This document shows positions 33,950 through 44,538 of a DNA stretch of 64,000 nucleotides, piece by piece. A program made the position numbers and the translations under genes. This stretch comes from Roseburia sp. (GTDB taxonomy: Bacteria; Bacillota; Clostridia; Lachnospirales; Lachnospiraceae): positions 372,001-436,000 of the forward strand of contig JAGBEG010000013.1 of the NCBI GenBank assembly GCA_017937095.1, given 5' to 3'. Position 1 is the stretch's first letter; each line of letters begins with the position of its first letter. Under the pieces are notes generated by a model. It was not told the DNA's origin, ran no database searches, and saw nothing but the letters and a program-made list of their open reading frames with translations.

Positions 33950-35698
33950 TCAGCCAAGCGTCAGCGCCAGATAGCCGTCCTTGCTGATGCGCTCCTCAGA
34001 TAACGACTCCGGCAGCCAGATCATTCCCGCCGTCTGTCCGTATACTGCCCGCTTTGCGCCTGTCTGTGCCAGAAGCTGCGGCATGATTTCCGCAAGGCAG
34101 TCCTTTGACAGCGTTGTTTCCAGAATCGTAAGCGTATCTCCCTCTTTGTCATACATCAGTATATCCCGCTCACCTTCCTGCTCTGCCCGGCTTCTGCCGT
34201 CCTCACAGGTCACGGCAACCGTGCTCCCGCCGCAGCTCGCCCCTGACTCCATCGCATAGGCGATTGCGTCTTTGTCCCAGCGGACATAGCCTTCCCTCAC
34301 GCACTTGGCATCGCGGATCGCCAGATATTCTTCAGCGGTAACCGGCTCCATGCATGGAAACGGCTCCGACTCCTTTACCTCAAGCGCCTGCATATCGCAG
34401 TCCATTGTACTGCGGGTATCGGGAAACGCCCGGCAAAAGCCAAGTCTCTCGTAATACTGCATCAGCGATTCCTCCGCCGGAGCCAGTATCAGCGGCTCGC
34501 CGTACTTCTCCTTTGCGAACGTCAGAATCTTCGATGCAAAGCCGCGCCCTCTGTACTCCGGCAGCGTCGCCACCGCATACACATAGCGCGCGTTAAGATA
34601 TTCCCCCTGACACAGATACTGCACCGGAAGGAAGCTCGCCATGGAGACAGGCCGCCCGTCCGCATGAATGACAAGCATATTCTCTTTTGTCATCCGATGG
34701 TCCAGATAAAACCCGATATACGCTTCTTCGTCGCCAAAGCAGGTCTGCCAGATTTCCTGTACCGCTTCGCCGTCTACCTCACGGTCTGCATATACCACGT
34801 CACTCTCGGTCGCCACATATTTCGTGAGCAGGATCTCAGGATAATAGGAAAGCTTCGCCTTGCGCAGCCCCGGATCACCCGTGTCCTCCTCGCGGTTGAC
34901 ATATTCGTATTCCCCGCACTCGTGCTGCACGAACTGCTGGTTGATCATCGGATACGCGCCCTGCATCATGGGGTACGCTTTCTCGAAATGTACCACAAAC
35001 GTATTATCATTCAGCGGTTCGCCCATGCAGAATGCAACGATCTCCCCGCCTTTCCTCAGCACTCCGCCGACCAGTCCCAGTTCCTTCCTGTGATCGAACG
35101 CCTCGTGGAGCACCATAATTTCTTCCTCCATCTCCTCGTTCCACTTCTCGGAGCGCATCCGGATCCAGGTGTAGGTCATTGTGCGGCACTCTTCCAGATT
35201 CTCATCCGTCATCGGCTCATATTCCCAGTCGTCCGCATCCATAAAACGCGCGATATGATTGCGCTTGCCGTGCAGCTTCTTGCCCGCCAGCGTCGCAAGC
35301 TTCTCCCTGGAATAAATGTAGTCGTAATCATCCCTGTCGCCCTCAATGAGAAACTTCCCGGGAAACCAGCGCATCAGCTCGCTGCGGTCCTCCTCCGAGA
35401 GCGGCGACATCATAAGCGCTGTCCCGTCCTTCTTACATTGAAAAAGCAGCTCCTCGATCGCTGCTTTTTTATCTCCGGCTCCCACCGGATAAGAATAGCA
35501 ATGCCTGCCGTTCTCTACGAACCGGATGACAAGGCAGCCATGTATTTCCGCCACCTCTACCTGATAGACCTTTCTCCAGATAAAGTTGTTGGCGAATGTA
35601 TACTCACAGGCATTCCTGCCGTCCTCCGCAAAATGCGCGTCCATCCACGCCTTATCTTCAATCGTTATATCATGAAACTTTATCTCAGTTGTTGCCAT
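33950..35698 (-). CDS. DUF2156-GNAT acyltransferase fusion
   Basis: 582 residues. Residues 1 to about 300 are a DUF2156 (phosphatidylglycerol lysyltransferase C-terminal-like) domain: ACEYTFANNFIWRKVYQVEV, LHGKRNHIARFM, AFCMGEPLND and DTGDPGLRKAKLSYYP. Residues about 305-430 are a GNAT domain with the acetyl-CoA loop ATLPEYRGRGFASKIL. About 150 C-terminal residues resemble Eis/SCP2-like tails only loosely. DUF2156 and GNAT domains share the same fold and may transfer aminoacyl or acyl groups. The fusion is unusual; substrate unknown. The start MATTEIKF at 35698 has GGGGA-type site. Confidence 0.85.
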   Translation of the reverse strand: MATTEIKFHDITIEDKAWMDAHFAEDGRNACEYTFANNFIWRKVYQVEVAEIHGCLVIRFVENGRHCYSYPVGAGDKKAAIEELLFQCKKDGTALMMSPLSEEDRSELMRWFPGKFLIEGDRDDYDYIYSREKLATLAGKKLHGKRNHIARFMDADDWEYEPMTDENLEECRTMTYTWIRMRSEKWNEEMEEEIMVLHEAFDHRKELGLVGGVLRKGGEIVAFCMGEPLNDNTFVVHFEKAYPMMQGAYPMINQQFVQHECGEYEYVNREEDTGDPGLRKAKLSYYPEILLTKYVATESDVVYADREVDGEAVQEIWQTCFGDEEAYIGFYLDHRMTKENMLVIHADGRPVSMASFLPVQYLCQGEYLNARYVYAVATLPEYRGRGFASKILTFAKEKYGEPLILAPAEESLMQYYERLGFCRAFPDTRSTMDCDMQALEVKESEPFPCMEPVTAEEYLAIRDAKCVREGYVRWDKDAIAYAMESGASCGGSTVAVTCEDGRSRAEQEGERDILMYDKEGDTLTILETTLSKDCLAEIMPQLLAQTGAKRAVYGQTAGMIWLPESLSEERISKDGYLALTLG

Positions 35699-35912
35699 AA
35701 TTCTTTCATTCCCCAATCTGTGCAGCAATATGCTCCGTCGCCGCATTGCATCCTGTGCTGTATGCCGGACGTTCTTCGGTTCTTTCATATTCTCTGCCAG
35801 TTCTTTTATTTTATTCCAAATCACGCAAAGCGGTGTCGCCGCCGCCGCGTATAAAATCTTCCGGACCGGGTCTGTTCCTTTAAAAGTAGACAGACTGCCG
35901 AGGAAAGAAATA

Positions 35913-35936
35913 GACCGCCAACCATGGCTGACGGTC
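35913..35936 (-). terminator. Terminator after the 78-residue gene
   Basis: GACCGTCAGCC-ATGG-TTGGCGGTC hairpin followed by TATTTCTTT on the minus strand, 8 nt after the stop at 35944. Confidence 0.6.
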
Positions 35937-35943
35937 CAAAGGA

Positions 35944-36180
35944 TTAACCCTTCATAAGGAATTTGATGATTTTCTCCGTGTCCTCCGGCTCGTAAGCAAC
36001 CAGCTCCAATTCCGGGATTTCTGTATCTGTTTTCAGAATGCTTGCCAGCGAAACATACTGGCAGAGCTTTGACTTTAAGTTCAGCCTGTCGCCCTCTCCG
36101 GTGATCAGCTCCACCTTTCCGTCACAGGAATCTATTACGTTGAAAAAACCGTCAATGTCTGTAATGTTCTTAATCTTCAT
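35944..36180 (-). CDS. Small conserved protein of unknown function
   Basis: 78 residues. KIKNITDIDGFFNVIDSCDG, KVELITGEGDRLNLKSKLCQ, LVAYEPEDTEKIIKFLMKG. The alternating beta-alpha pattern is compact and soluble. I know closely similar small proteins in Lachnospiraceae but no established function. It has its own terminator and lies 92 bp downstream of pflA, on the same strand. Confidence 0.7.
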   Translation of the reverse strand: MKIKNITDIDGFFNVIDSCDGKVELITGEGDRLNLKSKLCQYVSLASILKTDTEIPELELVAYEPEDTEKIIKFLMKG

Positions 36181-36272
36181 AATGATACACTCCTTTCTCT
36201 CATCCTAATTGCTTTTCTGCCCTTACACTATAATACGAATACTTTGTAACTTCAAGTTCTTAAATCAAAACA

Positions 36273-37055
36273 TCAGGAAATCGTTTCCATTGCGGACCGG
36301 ATGATCTGCTCCGCCTCCTTTGCCTGCGCCTTCGTAAGCTGCGGCGTATCCTTCAGCACATAATCCATTCCCAGATTATCATATTTCACCTTTCCGAGGG
36401 CATGATACGGAAGCACCTCGAGCTTTTCCACATTGGAGAGCGTCGCAAGAAAATGTCCGAGTTCCGTCAGTTCCTTGCTGTCATAGGTGATTCCCGGCAC
36501 GACCACATGACGAATCCACACGGGCTTATTCTTCGCGTCGAGATATCTCGCGAACTCCATAATATTTTCATTCGAATGTCCGGTGAGCTTCCTGTGCGCC
36601 TCCGGCTCCATGTGCTTGATATCCAGCATGATAAGGTCGGTCACGGCAAGCAGCGCGTCAATCTTCTCCCGCATTTCCTCTTCTGCGCTTTTCATCCTCT
36701 GCGCCGCCCCTTCCTTCGGACAGACCGCCCCGCCCGGAAACAGAATCCCGGAGGTATCCAGACAGGTATGAATGCCAAGCGCCTTTGCCTTCGCAAAAAG
36801 CTCTGTCAGAAATTCCGTCTGAAGCATGGGTTCTCCGCCGGTCGCCGTGATTCCTCCGGTCTTATAGAACGCGAGGTTGCGCTCCATACGGGCGATAATC
36901 TCATCCGCCGTCATATCCTCTCCGTCCTCCATATGCCACGTGTCCGGATTATGGCAGTACTGACACCGCATCGGGCAGCCCTGAAAAAATACGACGAACC
37001 GCACGCCCGGTCCGTCCACCGTTCCGAACGTCTCTATTGAATGAATTTTTCCCAT
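36273..37055 (-). CDS. pflA: Pyruvate formate-lyase activating enzyme
   Basis: 260 residues. Radical SAM enzyme that installs the glycyl radical on PflB. Iron-sulfur motif CPMRCQYC (CxxxCxxC), SAM-binding TGGEPMLQTEF and DLIMLDIKH. The sequence between the cluster and the second half has an acidic/basic insert (GAAQRMKSAEEEMREKID) longer than usual. The start at 37055 (MGKIHSIETFGTVDGPGVRF in sense) has GGGAGGA. Downstream of pflB across a strong hairpin without T-run. Confidence 0.95.
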   Translation of the reverse strand: MGKIHSIETFGTVDGPGVRFVVFFQGCPMRCQYCHNPDTWHMEDGEDMTADEIIARMERNLAFYKTGGITATGGEPMLQTEFLTELFAKAKALGIHTCLDTSGILFPGGAVCPKEGAAQRMKSAEEEMREKIDALLAVTDLIMLDIKHMEPEAHRKLTGHSNENIMEFARYLDAKNKPVWIRHVVVPGITYDSKELTELGHFLATLSNVEKLEVLPYHALGKVKYDNLGMDYVLKDTPQLTKAQAKEAEQIIRSAMETIS

Positions 37056-37091
37056 ATCATTCCTCCCTGCCAATTTCGCTCTGTTATAAAC

Positions 37092-37135
37092 GGGGCTGTC
37101 GCTTCACGAATGGAAATTCGTGGAGCGGCAGCCCC
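37092..37135 (-). promoter_or_regulatory. Intercistronic hairpin between pflB and pflA
   Basis: GGGGCTGCCGCT-CCACGAA pairs with TTCGTG-AAGCGACAGCCCC around a short loop, about 20 bp of stem. No T-run follows, so it is more likely an mRNA-stabilising or partial-attenuation element. Such an element would keep PflB in excess over its activase. Confidence 0.6.
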
Positions 37136-37169
37136 ATGGTATGCATGAATCCTTTCCGCAAGCTCCCTG

Positions 37170-39398
37170 TTACATACGCTCATGGAAGGTTCTTGCGATT
37201 ACCTCATCCTGCTGCTCCTTCGTCAGCTTGATAAAGTTGACTGCATATCCCGATACGCGGATGGTAAGCTGCGGGTACTGCTCCGGATGCTTCTGCGCGT
37301 CTAAGAGCGTGTCTCTGTTCAATACATTGACGTTGAGATGATGTCCGCCCTTCTCCACATACGCGTCGAGCATTGCCACGAGATTGTTCTCCTCACTCTC
37401 CATATCCTTACCGAGTGCATCCGGCACGATTGTAAAGGTATTGGAAATACCATCCTGCGAATCCATAAACGGAAGCTTCGCCACGGACGCTAAGGATGCG
37501 ACCGCACCGTGGGTATCGCGCCCGTGCATCGGGTTCGCGCCCGGTGCGAAGGCTACGCCGCGCTTTCTGCCGTCCGGCGTCGCTCCGGTGTTCTTGCCGT
37601 AGGAAACGTTGGAAGTAATCGTCAGGATCGATGTTGTCGGAATACCTCCGCGGTAGGTGTGATTGCCCTTGATGTAACCGATGAAGGTGTGGAGCACCTC
37701 CTTTGCAATCTCATCCACACGGTCATCGTCGTTTCCGTATTTCGGGAAATCCCCCTCGATTTCGAAATCGACCGCAATTCCGTTCTCGTCACGAATCGGC
37801 TTTACTTTCGCATACTTGATCGCAGACAAGGAATCCGCCACTACGGAAAAGCCCGCGATACCTGTTGCGAACCAGCGGCGCACCTTCTTGTCGTGAAGCG
37901 CCATCTCCAGCTTCTCGTAGCAATACTTATCATGCATATAATGGATGATGTTGAGCGCGTTGACATATACGCCTGCGAGCCATTTCATCATGTCCTTGTA
38001 CTTATCCCACACCTCGTCGTAATCCAGGTACTCGGAGGTAATCGGACGGTACTTCGGTCCGACCTGCTTGCCGCTCATCTCGTCGACGCCGCCGTTGATC
38101 GCATAGAGCAGGCACTTTGCAAGGTTCGCGCGTGCGCCGAAGAACTGCATTTCCTTTCCGATGCGCATGGACGATACGCAGCATGCGATACCGTAGTCGT
38201 CGCCATGTACTACACGCATAATATCATCATTTTCATACTGAATCGCAGAGTGCTTAATCGAAGTCTCCGCGCAGAAACGCTTAAAGTTCTCCGGGAGCTG
38301 TACCGACCAGAGCACGGTCATATTCGGCTCCGGCGCTGCTCCGATGTTATTTAAGGTATTTAAGTAGCGGTAGGACATCTTTGTTACCATATGTCTGCCG
38401 TCCACGCCGATGCCGCCGATGGACTCCGTTACCCATGTCGGATCTCCTGCGAAAATCGTGTTGTACTCCGGCGTGCGGGCGAACTTCACAAGACGCAGCT
38501 TCATCACGAACTGGTCGATGATCTCCTGAATCTCCTGCTCGGTAAAGGTACCCTCCTTTAAGTCACGCTCCGCGTAGATGTCTAAGAATGTGGAGGTACG
38601 TCCAAGGCTCATTGCCGCGCCGTTCTGCTCCTTGACTGCTGCAAGGTACGCAAAATATACCGCCTGCGTCGCCTCCTGCACATTATTTGCCGGCTTGGAA
38701 ATATCACAGCCGTAAATCTTTGCAAGCTCCTTTAACATCTTAAGCGCACGAATCTGCTCGGACAACTCCTCGCGCTCGCGAATGACGTCGGAGTACATGA
38801 TGGTACGGGTCGTCGCAAGCTGCTCCTCCTTATCCTCGATCAGACGATCCACGCCGTAAAGCGCCGGTCTTCTGTAGTCGCCGATAATACGTCCGCGTCC
38901 GTATGCATCCGGAAGCCCCGTGATGATATGTGCGGAACGGCACGCGCGCATCTCCGGTGTATAAGCGTCAAACACGCCTGCGTTGTGTGTCTTTCTGTGT
39001 GTTGTAAAATATTCTACCACCTCGGGATCGACATGATATCCGTTATCCTCGCACGCCTTGACCGCCATACGGATGCCGCCGTAGGGCTGCAGAGCACGCT
39101 TGAACGGCTTATCGGTCTGAAAACCGACAATCTTCTCTTTCTCCTTGTCAAGATATCCCGGTCCGTGGGATGTGATCGTTGATATAATCTTCGTGTCCAT
39201 ATCCAGAACGCCGCCTGCCTCGCGCTCCTGCTTCGACAGTTCCAGAACCTGATTCCAGAGTTCCGTCGTATCCTGCGTTGGTCCGGCAAGAAAACTGTCG
39301 TCACCGTCGTACGGGGTGTAATTCTTCTGAATAAAATCCCTGACGTTGATCTCTCTCTCCCAGCTTCCGCCTACAAAGCTTCTCCATTCATTCTGCAT
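37170..39398 (-). CDS. pflB: Formate C-acetyltransferase (pyruvate formate-lyase)
   Basis: 742 residues. Splits pyruvate with CoA into acetyl-CoA and formate. Adjacent catalytic cysteines in GIACCVSSM, and the radical Gly in the C-terminal [28 protein letters not shown] and [21 protein letters not shown] are typical of catabolic PFL. Oxygen-sensitive, so the cell is anaerobic. AGGAGGT precedes the ATG. A sigma-A promoter with an 18-bp palindrome at its start site lies upstream. Confidence 0.98.
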   Translation of the reverse strand: MQNEWRSFVGGSWEREINVRDFIQKNYTPYDGDDSFLAGPTQDTTELWNQVLELSKQEREAGGVLDMDTKIISTITSHGPGYLDKEKEKIVGFQTDKPFKRALQPYGGIRMAVKACEDNGYHVDPEVVEYFTTHRKTHNAGVFDAYTPEMRACRSAHIITGLPDAYGRGRIIGDYRRPALYGVDRLIEDKEEQLATTRTIMYSDVIREREELSEQIRALKMLKELAKIYGCDISKPANNVQEATQAVYFAYLAAVKEQNGAAMSLGRTSTFLDIYAERDLKEGTFTEQEIQEIIDQFVMKLRLVKFARTPEYNTIFAGDPTWVTESIGGIGVDGRHMVTKMSYRYLNTLNNIGAAPEPNMTVLWSVQLPENFKRFCAETSIKHSAIQYENDDIMRVVHGDDYGIACCVSSMRIGKEMQFFGARANLAKCLLYAINGGVDEMSGKQVGPKYRPITSEYLDYDEVWDKYKDMMKWLAGVYVNALNIIHYMHDKYCYEKLEMALHDKKVRRWFATGIAGFSVVADSLSAIKYAKVKPIRDENGIAVDFEIEGDFPKYGNDDDRVDEIAKEVLHTFIGYIKGNHTYRGGIPTTSILTITSNVSYGKNTGATPDGRKRGVAFAPGANPMHGRDTHGAVASLASVAKLPFMDSQDGISNTFTIVPDALGKDMESEENNLVAMLDAYVEKGGHHLNVNVLNRDTLLDAQKHPEQYPQLTIRVSGYAVNFIKLTKEQQDEVIARTFHERM

Positions 39399-39485
39399 AC
39401 CTTTTACCTCCTGCTTTCTGACTGTTTTATTGTGTTCACCTGTCCGGTATCAGACAGGGCTCCTGCAAAATTAATGTGCAATGTC

Positions 39486-39503
39486 GGTTAGTTATAACTA
39501 ACC
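39486..39503. promoter_or_regulatory. 18-bp perfect palindrome GGTTAGTTATAACTAACC at the pflB start site
   Basis: It starts at or just after the predicted transcription start of pflB, a position where a bound protein would block initiation. It does not match the Rex (TTGTTAA-N4-TTAACAA) or CRP/FNR consensus closely. The binding protein is unknown. Confidence 0.6.
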
Positions 39504-39509
39504 CAGAAG

Positions 39510-39539
39510 ACTATATCATACAGGATATTCGTCTGTCAA
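39510..39539 (-). promoter_or_regulatory. Promoter of pflB
   Basis: TTGACA (39534-39539), 18-bp spacer, TATAGT (39510-39515) on the minus strand; the leader to the ATG is about 105 nt. Confidence 0.75.
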
Positions 39540-39655
39540 CATTATTTTTGCAGACCCGAATTGTTCTTTCTGGCTTATTTTCTATGGATTTCCTCTGTTT
39601 CCGGATACCGGGAATCTCCGCGCCTTACTGCGGGGAAAGATTTGACAAAAAATAA

Positions 39656-39690
39656 GCCGACAGTCCGGGTAAATCGCCCAGACGGTCGGC
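39656..39690 (-). terminator. Terminator of the PAS-GGDEF gene
   Basis: GCCGACCGTCTGGGCG pairs with CCCGGACTGTCGGC and is followed by TTATTTTTT. The gene-free stretch 39540-39790 holds only this hairpin. Confidence 0.75.
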
Positions 39691-39790
39691 ATTCGATACG
39701 TTATACTCCACGTGGTTCTTCCACTTGTTCCGTCAGTCATATAACATCTTGATATTACAACGATTTGCTTCTTTTGGCAATAGGTAATTT

Positions 39791-40708
39791 TCACGAAAAC
39801 TGATAAACTGCAATTCCGTTCTTATTTTTCTTCTTGACCTGATAGAGCGCCTGATCCGCCCGCTCATACAATTCCCGAAAGCACACGCCCGCCTCCGGCG
39901 CAAAAGCGATTCCGATACTGACCGTTGCTTCCTGCAGCAGATTCATGGCCGCCATCTGGGCGCGCAGGTTGTCCATCACACTTCTTGCCCGCTCACAGAC
40001 CTCGCCGCGACTGGCGACATTCTTTACGAAAACAGCGAACTCGTCTCCTCCCATACGCCCGATATCGCTCTCCTCTCCGAACGCCTCGTTGAGCGCTTTC
40101 GCCAGCGTCAGAATCAGCATATCGCCCATCCCGTGTCCGTATGAATCATTGATCTGCTTGAAATTGTCGACATCCAGCGCAATATAGGCATGTTCCTGCT
40201 GCAGCTTCTGATTCTCAAGCGCTGCCTTGATGCGTTCCTCCATCGTGCCCCGGTTGAGCAGCTTGGTAAAGGAATCGCGCGTTGCCATTTCTCTTAAAAA
40301 TTCCTGCTCCCGAAGCCGCTTCTGCTCCTGCTCGATCCGGTTCGTCACATCCATGAAGCTGACATAACAGGTGCTCCCCTCCATAAGCCGCACGACCACC
40401 TGACTTAACAGCCATTTGTATTCGCCGTTCTTCGTTTTCGTTCTGGAAAGTACCTCAAACGGTTCCCCCGCGCGAATCTGGTCGATATTGTCGCGAATAA
40501 GCTCCCGCAGATTAATGTTCATAAAATCCGCCCAGCCGCGCTCTACCTTACGAACATACTCCTCCTTGTCATACCCCATGATCTGACATGCTGTCCGATT
40601 CACATAATACACCTTACGCCGCCGCCCCTCTCTGGTCACAACAAGTCCGAACGGTACATTTCGCATTACCTTATGAAATACCTTCTCCTCCAATACATTC
40701 TCCGACAT
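39791..40708 (-). CDS. PAS-GGDEF diguanylate cyclase
   Basis: 305 residues, soluble. N-terminal PAS (FGLVVTREGRRRKVYYVNRT, GYDKEEYVRKVERGWADFM) with a PAC-like end, then GGDEF from about residue 140 with GGDEF at 220-224 (GRMGGDEFAVFV). It makes c-di-GMP in response to a PAS-detected signal such as redox or a ligand. No RxxD inhibitory site. The start MSENVLEEKV at 40708 has GGGAGAGG; upstream ATGs lack sites. The third GGDEF protein of the window. Confidence 0.92.
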   Translation of the reverse strand: MSENVLEEKVFHKVMRNVPFGLVVTREGRRRKVYYVNRTACQIMGYDKEEYVRKVERGWADFMNINLRELIRDNIDQIRAGEPFEVLSRTKTKNGEYKWLLSQVVVRLMEGSTCYVSFMDVTNRIEQEQKRLREQEFLREMATRDSFTKLLNRGTMEERIKAALENQKLQQEHAYIALDVDNFKQINDSYGHGMGDMLILTLAKALNEAFGEESDIGRMGGDEFAVFVKNVASRGEVCERARSVMDNLRAQMAAMNLLQEATVSIGIAFAPEAGVCFRELYERADQALYQVKKKNKNGIAVYQFS

Positions 40709-40866
40709 AATCCCTCTCCCATATAAATCCCCAATCGCACACATTACCCGCCTAGTATAATACAATTCGACCGATTTAGGAAGCATTTTTTGTATATATT
40801 CCCTGTTTTTTGTAGACTTGCGCAGACTATCGCATTATAATATACAAAAAACACGGAGGAATCAGA

Positions 40867-41313
40867 ATGAAAATTGGCATTTTATCCGATACGCACGGCG
40901 TCTTCCGCGAAGACTGGGTGTCTATTCTCACACAATGCGACTATCTGATCCACGCAGGAGACATCAATACGAAAACATGCTATGACAGAATCAGGTCGCT
41001 CGGCATCCCGTGCTACTTTGTGCGCGGAAACACCGACCACGGCGAATGGGCAAGGTTTTTGCCGGAATTTCTGACGGTTCCCATCGGCGGGAAAATCTTC
41101 TATATCATACATAACAAGAGCGACCTTCCGTTCGACCTGACCGATGCGGATTTTGTCATCTTCGGACACACGCACTGCTACACCGAATACGAACGCTTCG
41201 GCAAAGTGTTCTTAAATCCCGGAACTGCGGGGCAGCCGCGCGGTGACGGACGCAGTATGGCGATCCTCGAATTGGGGGAGGACACTTATTCCACCCGGCG
41301 CATTCCGCTGTAG
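40867..41313 (+). CDS. YfcE-type metallophosphoesterase
   Basis: 148 residues. Calcineurin-like fold with metal motifs SDTHG, HAGDI, RGNTDH, HNKSDL and GHTHCYTEYERF, then NPGTAGQPRG. Short single-domain members such as YfcE/MJ0936 hydrolyse phosphodiesters in vitro; the natural substrate is generally unknown. Preceded by CGGAGGAA. Convergent with dus, sharing the inverted repeat at 41283-41330. Confidence 0.9.
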   Translation: MKIGILSDTHGVFREDWVSILTQCDYLIHAGDINTKTCYDRIRSLGIPCYFVRGNTDHGEWARFLPEFLTVPIGGKIFYIIHNKSDLPFDLTDADFVIFGHTHCYTEYERFGKVFLNPGTAGQPRGDGRSMAILELGEDTYSTRRIPL

Positions 41314-41330
41314 CGCGGATGGAATAAGTG
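41283..41330. terminator. Inverted repeat at the end of the phosphoesterase gene
   Basis: CACTTATTCCA and TGGAATAAGTG form an 11-bp perfect stem whose interior includes the stop codon at 41311-41313. It serves convergent genes but lacks a clear T-run, so termination is only probable. Confidence 0.5.
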
Positions 41331-41337
41331 ACCACTC

Positions 41338-42351
41338 CTACTTGAGTTCCTGCTCCCGAAGCAGCGCGGCAACATGCAGCTCATATTCCGCAATCCGTTC
41401 GGATTTGCGGATTTTTTTCATGTATTTTTCGGGATTCGTAAAGCTCTGGGCAAAATACACCCAAAGTTCCTTCATCTTAAAGAGCGTATTCTTATCTCCC
41501 GACATCGCAGACATATAACCGTGCAGAATGTCGTCATGAAATGCGAGAAAGCGCTCCTTTTGCGCCGTCTCATCCGGGCTTTGCGGCTGCCCGGTCGGTG
41601 CATCCGCCATCCTTTTTTCCACGCTGTGGGCTTGTGCACAGCTTCCGGGGTTTTCCGCCTTTGCCCGCAGTTCTCCGATCAGCCACGGGCGCTTTAACAG
41701 CCCCCGCCCGATCATGACCTTCTCTGTCCCCGCAAACTGCGCAAGCAGCCGCCCATAATCCTCCGCCGTGCAGATATCCCCGTTGTAGCAGAGCGAGTGG
41801 CGGCTCTTCTCCACCGCCTGCGCAAACGCTTCCAGCCGGACGGTATTCTTATAGAAATCCTTCTGCACGCGCGGGTGGATAATGAGCTCTTCCAGCGGGT
41901 ATTTCTCATAAATTCCAAGCAGTCTCTCCCACTCCGCTTCGCTCTCCTTTCCGATTCTCGTCTTAATCGAAACAGAAAGCGGACATTTTGTAAAAATCTC
42001 ATCCAAAAAGGCGTCCAGCTCATCCGGCAGCGCCAGAAATCCGGCGCCCCGGTTCTTTGCCGCGACCGTCCCGGACGGACAGCCGAGATTCAGATTGACC
42101 ATGCGGTAACCAGACCGTTCCAAGTCTCCGGCAATGCACAAAAACTCTTCCGCACGGTTCGTAAGAATCTGCGGTACGACATCCATCCCGGTATTGTGCT
42201 CCGGTAAAATGTCCTGCTGCTCCCTGTAATTTAACTTTCTATTTGTAATAAACGGCGTAAAGTAACGGTCGATTCCGCCGTAGTATTTCTGATATGCATT
42301 TCGGAAAACATATCCGGTGAGCCCCTCCATGGGCGCCATATAAAACTGCAT
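41338..42351 (-). CDS. dus: tRNA-dihydrouridine synthase
   Basis: 337 residues. FMN-dependent reduction of uridine in t[39 protein letters not shown] with the catalytic Cys, [26 protein letters not shown] and [13 protein letters not shown]. An N-terminal TIM barrel and C-terminal helical domain. The start [10 protein letters not shown] at 42351 has GGAGGTAGGG. Confidence 0.93.
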   Translation of the reverse strand: MQFYMAPMEGLTGYVFRNAYQKYYGGIDRYFTPFITNRKLNYREQQDILPEHNTGMDVVPQILTNRAEEFLCIAGDLERSGYRMVNLNLGCPSGTVAAKNRGAGFLALPDELDAFLDEIFTKCPLSVSIKTRIGKESEAEWERLLGIYEKYPLEELIIHPRVQKDFYKNTVRLEAFAQAVEKSRHSLCYNGDICTAEDYGRLLAQFAGTEKVMIGRGLLKRPWLIGELRAKAENPGSCAQAHSVEKRMADAPTGQPQSPDETAQKERFLAFHDDILHGYMSAMSGDKNTLFKMKELWVYFAQSFTNPEKYMKKIRKSERIAEYELHVAALLREQELK

Positions 42352-42554
42352 CCCTACCTCCATGCGCACACGCGTACCTGCTTTTTCGTATCGTTTATAT
42401 TAATGTATACGGCACATGCTGTCAACCTTCCGCCTTTCTCTGCCTGTCTGCCTTCCGGTTCTCTATACCGGGCTGGAAAAATTTTTCATTATATGCTACA
42501 ATCCCCTATAGTACTTATGTACGGTTATATACTACAAGTAGAGGAGGGTTTTTC

Positions 42555-44525
42555 ATGCCTAAATTATGCAACTTGAAGCAGAAATTCGTCTTTTACGCAA
42601 TGTCTACTGCAATCCTGATTGCCGTGTTAATTATTGCAGTCATGTCGTTTGCCAGCATCCGTGCGACAAAGGCGATGCAGCTTGACAATATGCAGATTAC
42701 CGCACGTATCGCATCCGAGAATATCAGTTCCAATCTGCACCTTCTGACAGAGCGGATGTACAATCTTTCTCAGGACCAGATTCTTCACAATACTTCCACC
42801 GCCGACTCTCTCAAGGGCGTGCGTCTTGCCGATGCCAAGCTTGAGATTGAATTTGTCTGGCTCGCCGCCTATGACCTCTCCGGTCAGAAGCTTTACGGCG
42901 ATCAGATTTCACCGGCTTCCATTGCGGATACCGGCTATTATGCGTACCTGACACAGACCTCCAACACCGTCATCGGAGATCCCTATTATGACAATGACGT
43001 GCTGCAGCTATGTGTCGGCGTTCCGTTAAAAACCAGCGAAGACGAGGTGTTCGGCTATCTGGTCGGCAGCTACAAGTACGATCTGTTGAACGACGTCTTA
43101 AGTATGCTGATCCTGGGCGATACCGGAAGCGCCTGCATCATCAATCAGGAGGGAACGATCGTCGGCGACCGCAATCTCCAGAATATTATGGATCAGCAAA
43201 ACGTTTACGATATTTATGGTTCTTCCCGGAACAAGGATATCTTTGACAAGGTTTTAAGCGGTCAGACCGGTTCCGCCTCCATGCGGCTCGGATCAAAAAA
43301 GGACTACGTGGGCTATGCGCCGATTCCCGGGACAAACTGGTCGCTGCTGGTCTATGCGCCGCAGTGGGAATTTATGAATTCCGTATTTTTCTCGATTCTT
43401 CTGTGCGTGCTTTTATCGGCAGCGGCACTTGCGGGCGCAGCATTCTTTATTACATCTGTATCTAACCGCATATCCGCTTCTCTCGTTTCTGTCACCAAAC
43501 GTCTCCAGGGTCTGGCAGATGGTAACCTGACAGAAGAAGTCGCGCTTTCCGCCAACAACGATGAGACGGATATCCTGACCGAGGCTTTGTCCAAAACCGT
43601 TGCAAGCTTAAGGGGCTACGTCGAGGACATCCAGATTTCTCTGGGCGCATTGTCCTCCGGCGATTACACGATTTCAATTCCTGACAATTTCAACGGGGAT
43701 TTTTCATCTATCCGTGATTCGCTCTGCCAGATTGCCGATTCCCTGAATCAGACCATGCAGCAGATGAATCATTCCTCCGCTGAGATCAACCGGAACTCCA
43801 GCGAGGTTTCCGATTATGCAAGGCAGCTCCATGACGGTTCTACAAGCCAGTCCGATCTGCTTGCCCAGTTGGACGAGAGTATGCAGGCAATTGTCACCTC
43901 CATCGAACAGAACCAGGAGAACGTGGAACAGATTGAATCCTGTTCCAGAAATGCAAGCGAGAAGACAGCGCTCGGCGCCGGATATATGCAGAGTATGCTC
44001 GATACCATGTCCGAAATACATACGGCAGTCAATGAGATTTCCAAGATCAGCCAGATGATCGAAGACATTTCCGGTCAGACAAACCTGCTCTCTTTGAATG
44101 CTTCTATTGAAGCCGCCCGCGCCGGAGAAGCCGGACGCGGCTTTTCCGTGGTTGCCACCGAAATCGGTCAGCTCTCCAACCAGACTACCGATGCTCTGCG
44201 GCAGACGGGCGCTCTCATCGAACATGCCGCAGAGACGATCCAGAAAGGACTCAGCACGGCGGATGACACTGCGCACGCCTTCGAAGAGATCCAGGCTGTC
44301 ACAGAGCAGTATCATGTAATATCCGAGCGTCTCTCCGACGCGGCTGCCGCGCAGACTGCCGCTGTATCGTATGTCAACACCCAGTTAGGCTCGCTTAAGG
44401 ATATCGCCGACGCCAACTGCTCGCTGGCAGAAGAGACCGACAAGATGGCTGCCGGTTCACTGGCGCAGTCGGAAAGCCTCAGGGATTATGTCGCTCAGGT
44501 CAAAATCCGGGAATCCGTAATATAA
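42555..44525 (+). CDS. Methyl-accepting chemotaxis protein with extracellular Cache sensor
   Basis: 656 residues. First membrane segment near 15-35 ([18 protein letters not shown]), a periplasmic-facing Cache domain of about 230 residues ([26 protein letters not shown]-type fold), second segment near 280, HAMP ([14 protein letters not shown]) and a methyl-accepting domain with the hairpin tip [20 protein letters not shown]. It signals to CheA. The next gene, an FMN-binding lipoprotein, is 13 bp downstream. GGAGG-type site before ATG. No CheR-binding pentapeptide at the C-terminus. Confidence 0.95.
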   Translation: MPKLCNLKQKFVFYAMSTAILIAVLIIAVMSFASIRATKAMQLDNMQITARIASENISSNLHLLTERMYNLSQDQILHNTSTADSLKGVRLADAKLEIEFVWLAAYDLSGQKLYGDQISPASIADTGYYAYLTQTSNTVIGDPYYDNDVLQLCVGVPLKTSEDEVFGYLVGSYKYDLLNDVLSMLILGDTGSACIINQEGTIVGDRNLQNIMDQQNVYDIYGSSRNKDIFDKVLSGQTGSASMRLGSKKDYVGYAPIPGTNWSLLVYAPQWEFMNSVFFSILLCVLLSAAALAGAAFFITSVSNRISASLVSVTKRLQGLADGNLTEEVALSANNDETDILTEALSKTVASLRGYVEDIQISLGALSSGDYTISIPDNFNGDFSSIRDSLCQIADSLNQTMQQMNHSSAEINRNSSEVSDYARQLHDGSTSQSDLLAQLDESMQAIVTSIEQNQENVEQIESCSRNASEKTALGAGYMQSMLDTMSEIHTAVNEISKISQMIEDISGQTNLLSLNASIEAARAGEAGRGFSVVATEIGQLSNQTTDALRQTGALIEHAAETIQKGLSTADDTAHAFEEIQAVTEQYHVISERLSDAAAAQTAAVSYVNTQLGSLKDIADANCSLAEETDKMAAGSLAQSESLRDYVAQVKIRESVI

Positions 44526-44538
44526 GGGAGGAGTTTTC

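Noticed and set aside
39582-39794. 70-codon ORF between pflB and the GGDEF gene
   Set aside because: It runs through the terminator hairpin, lacks a ribosome-binding site and has no coding character.
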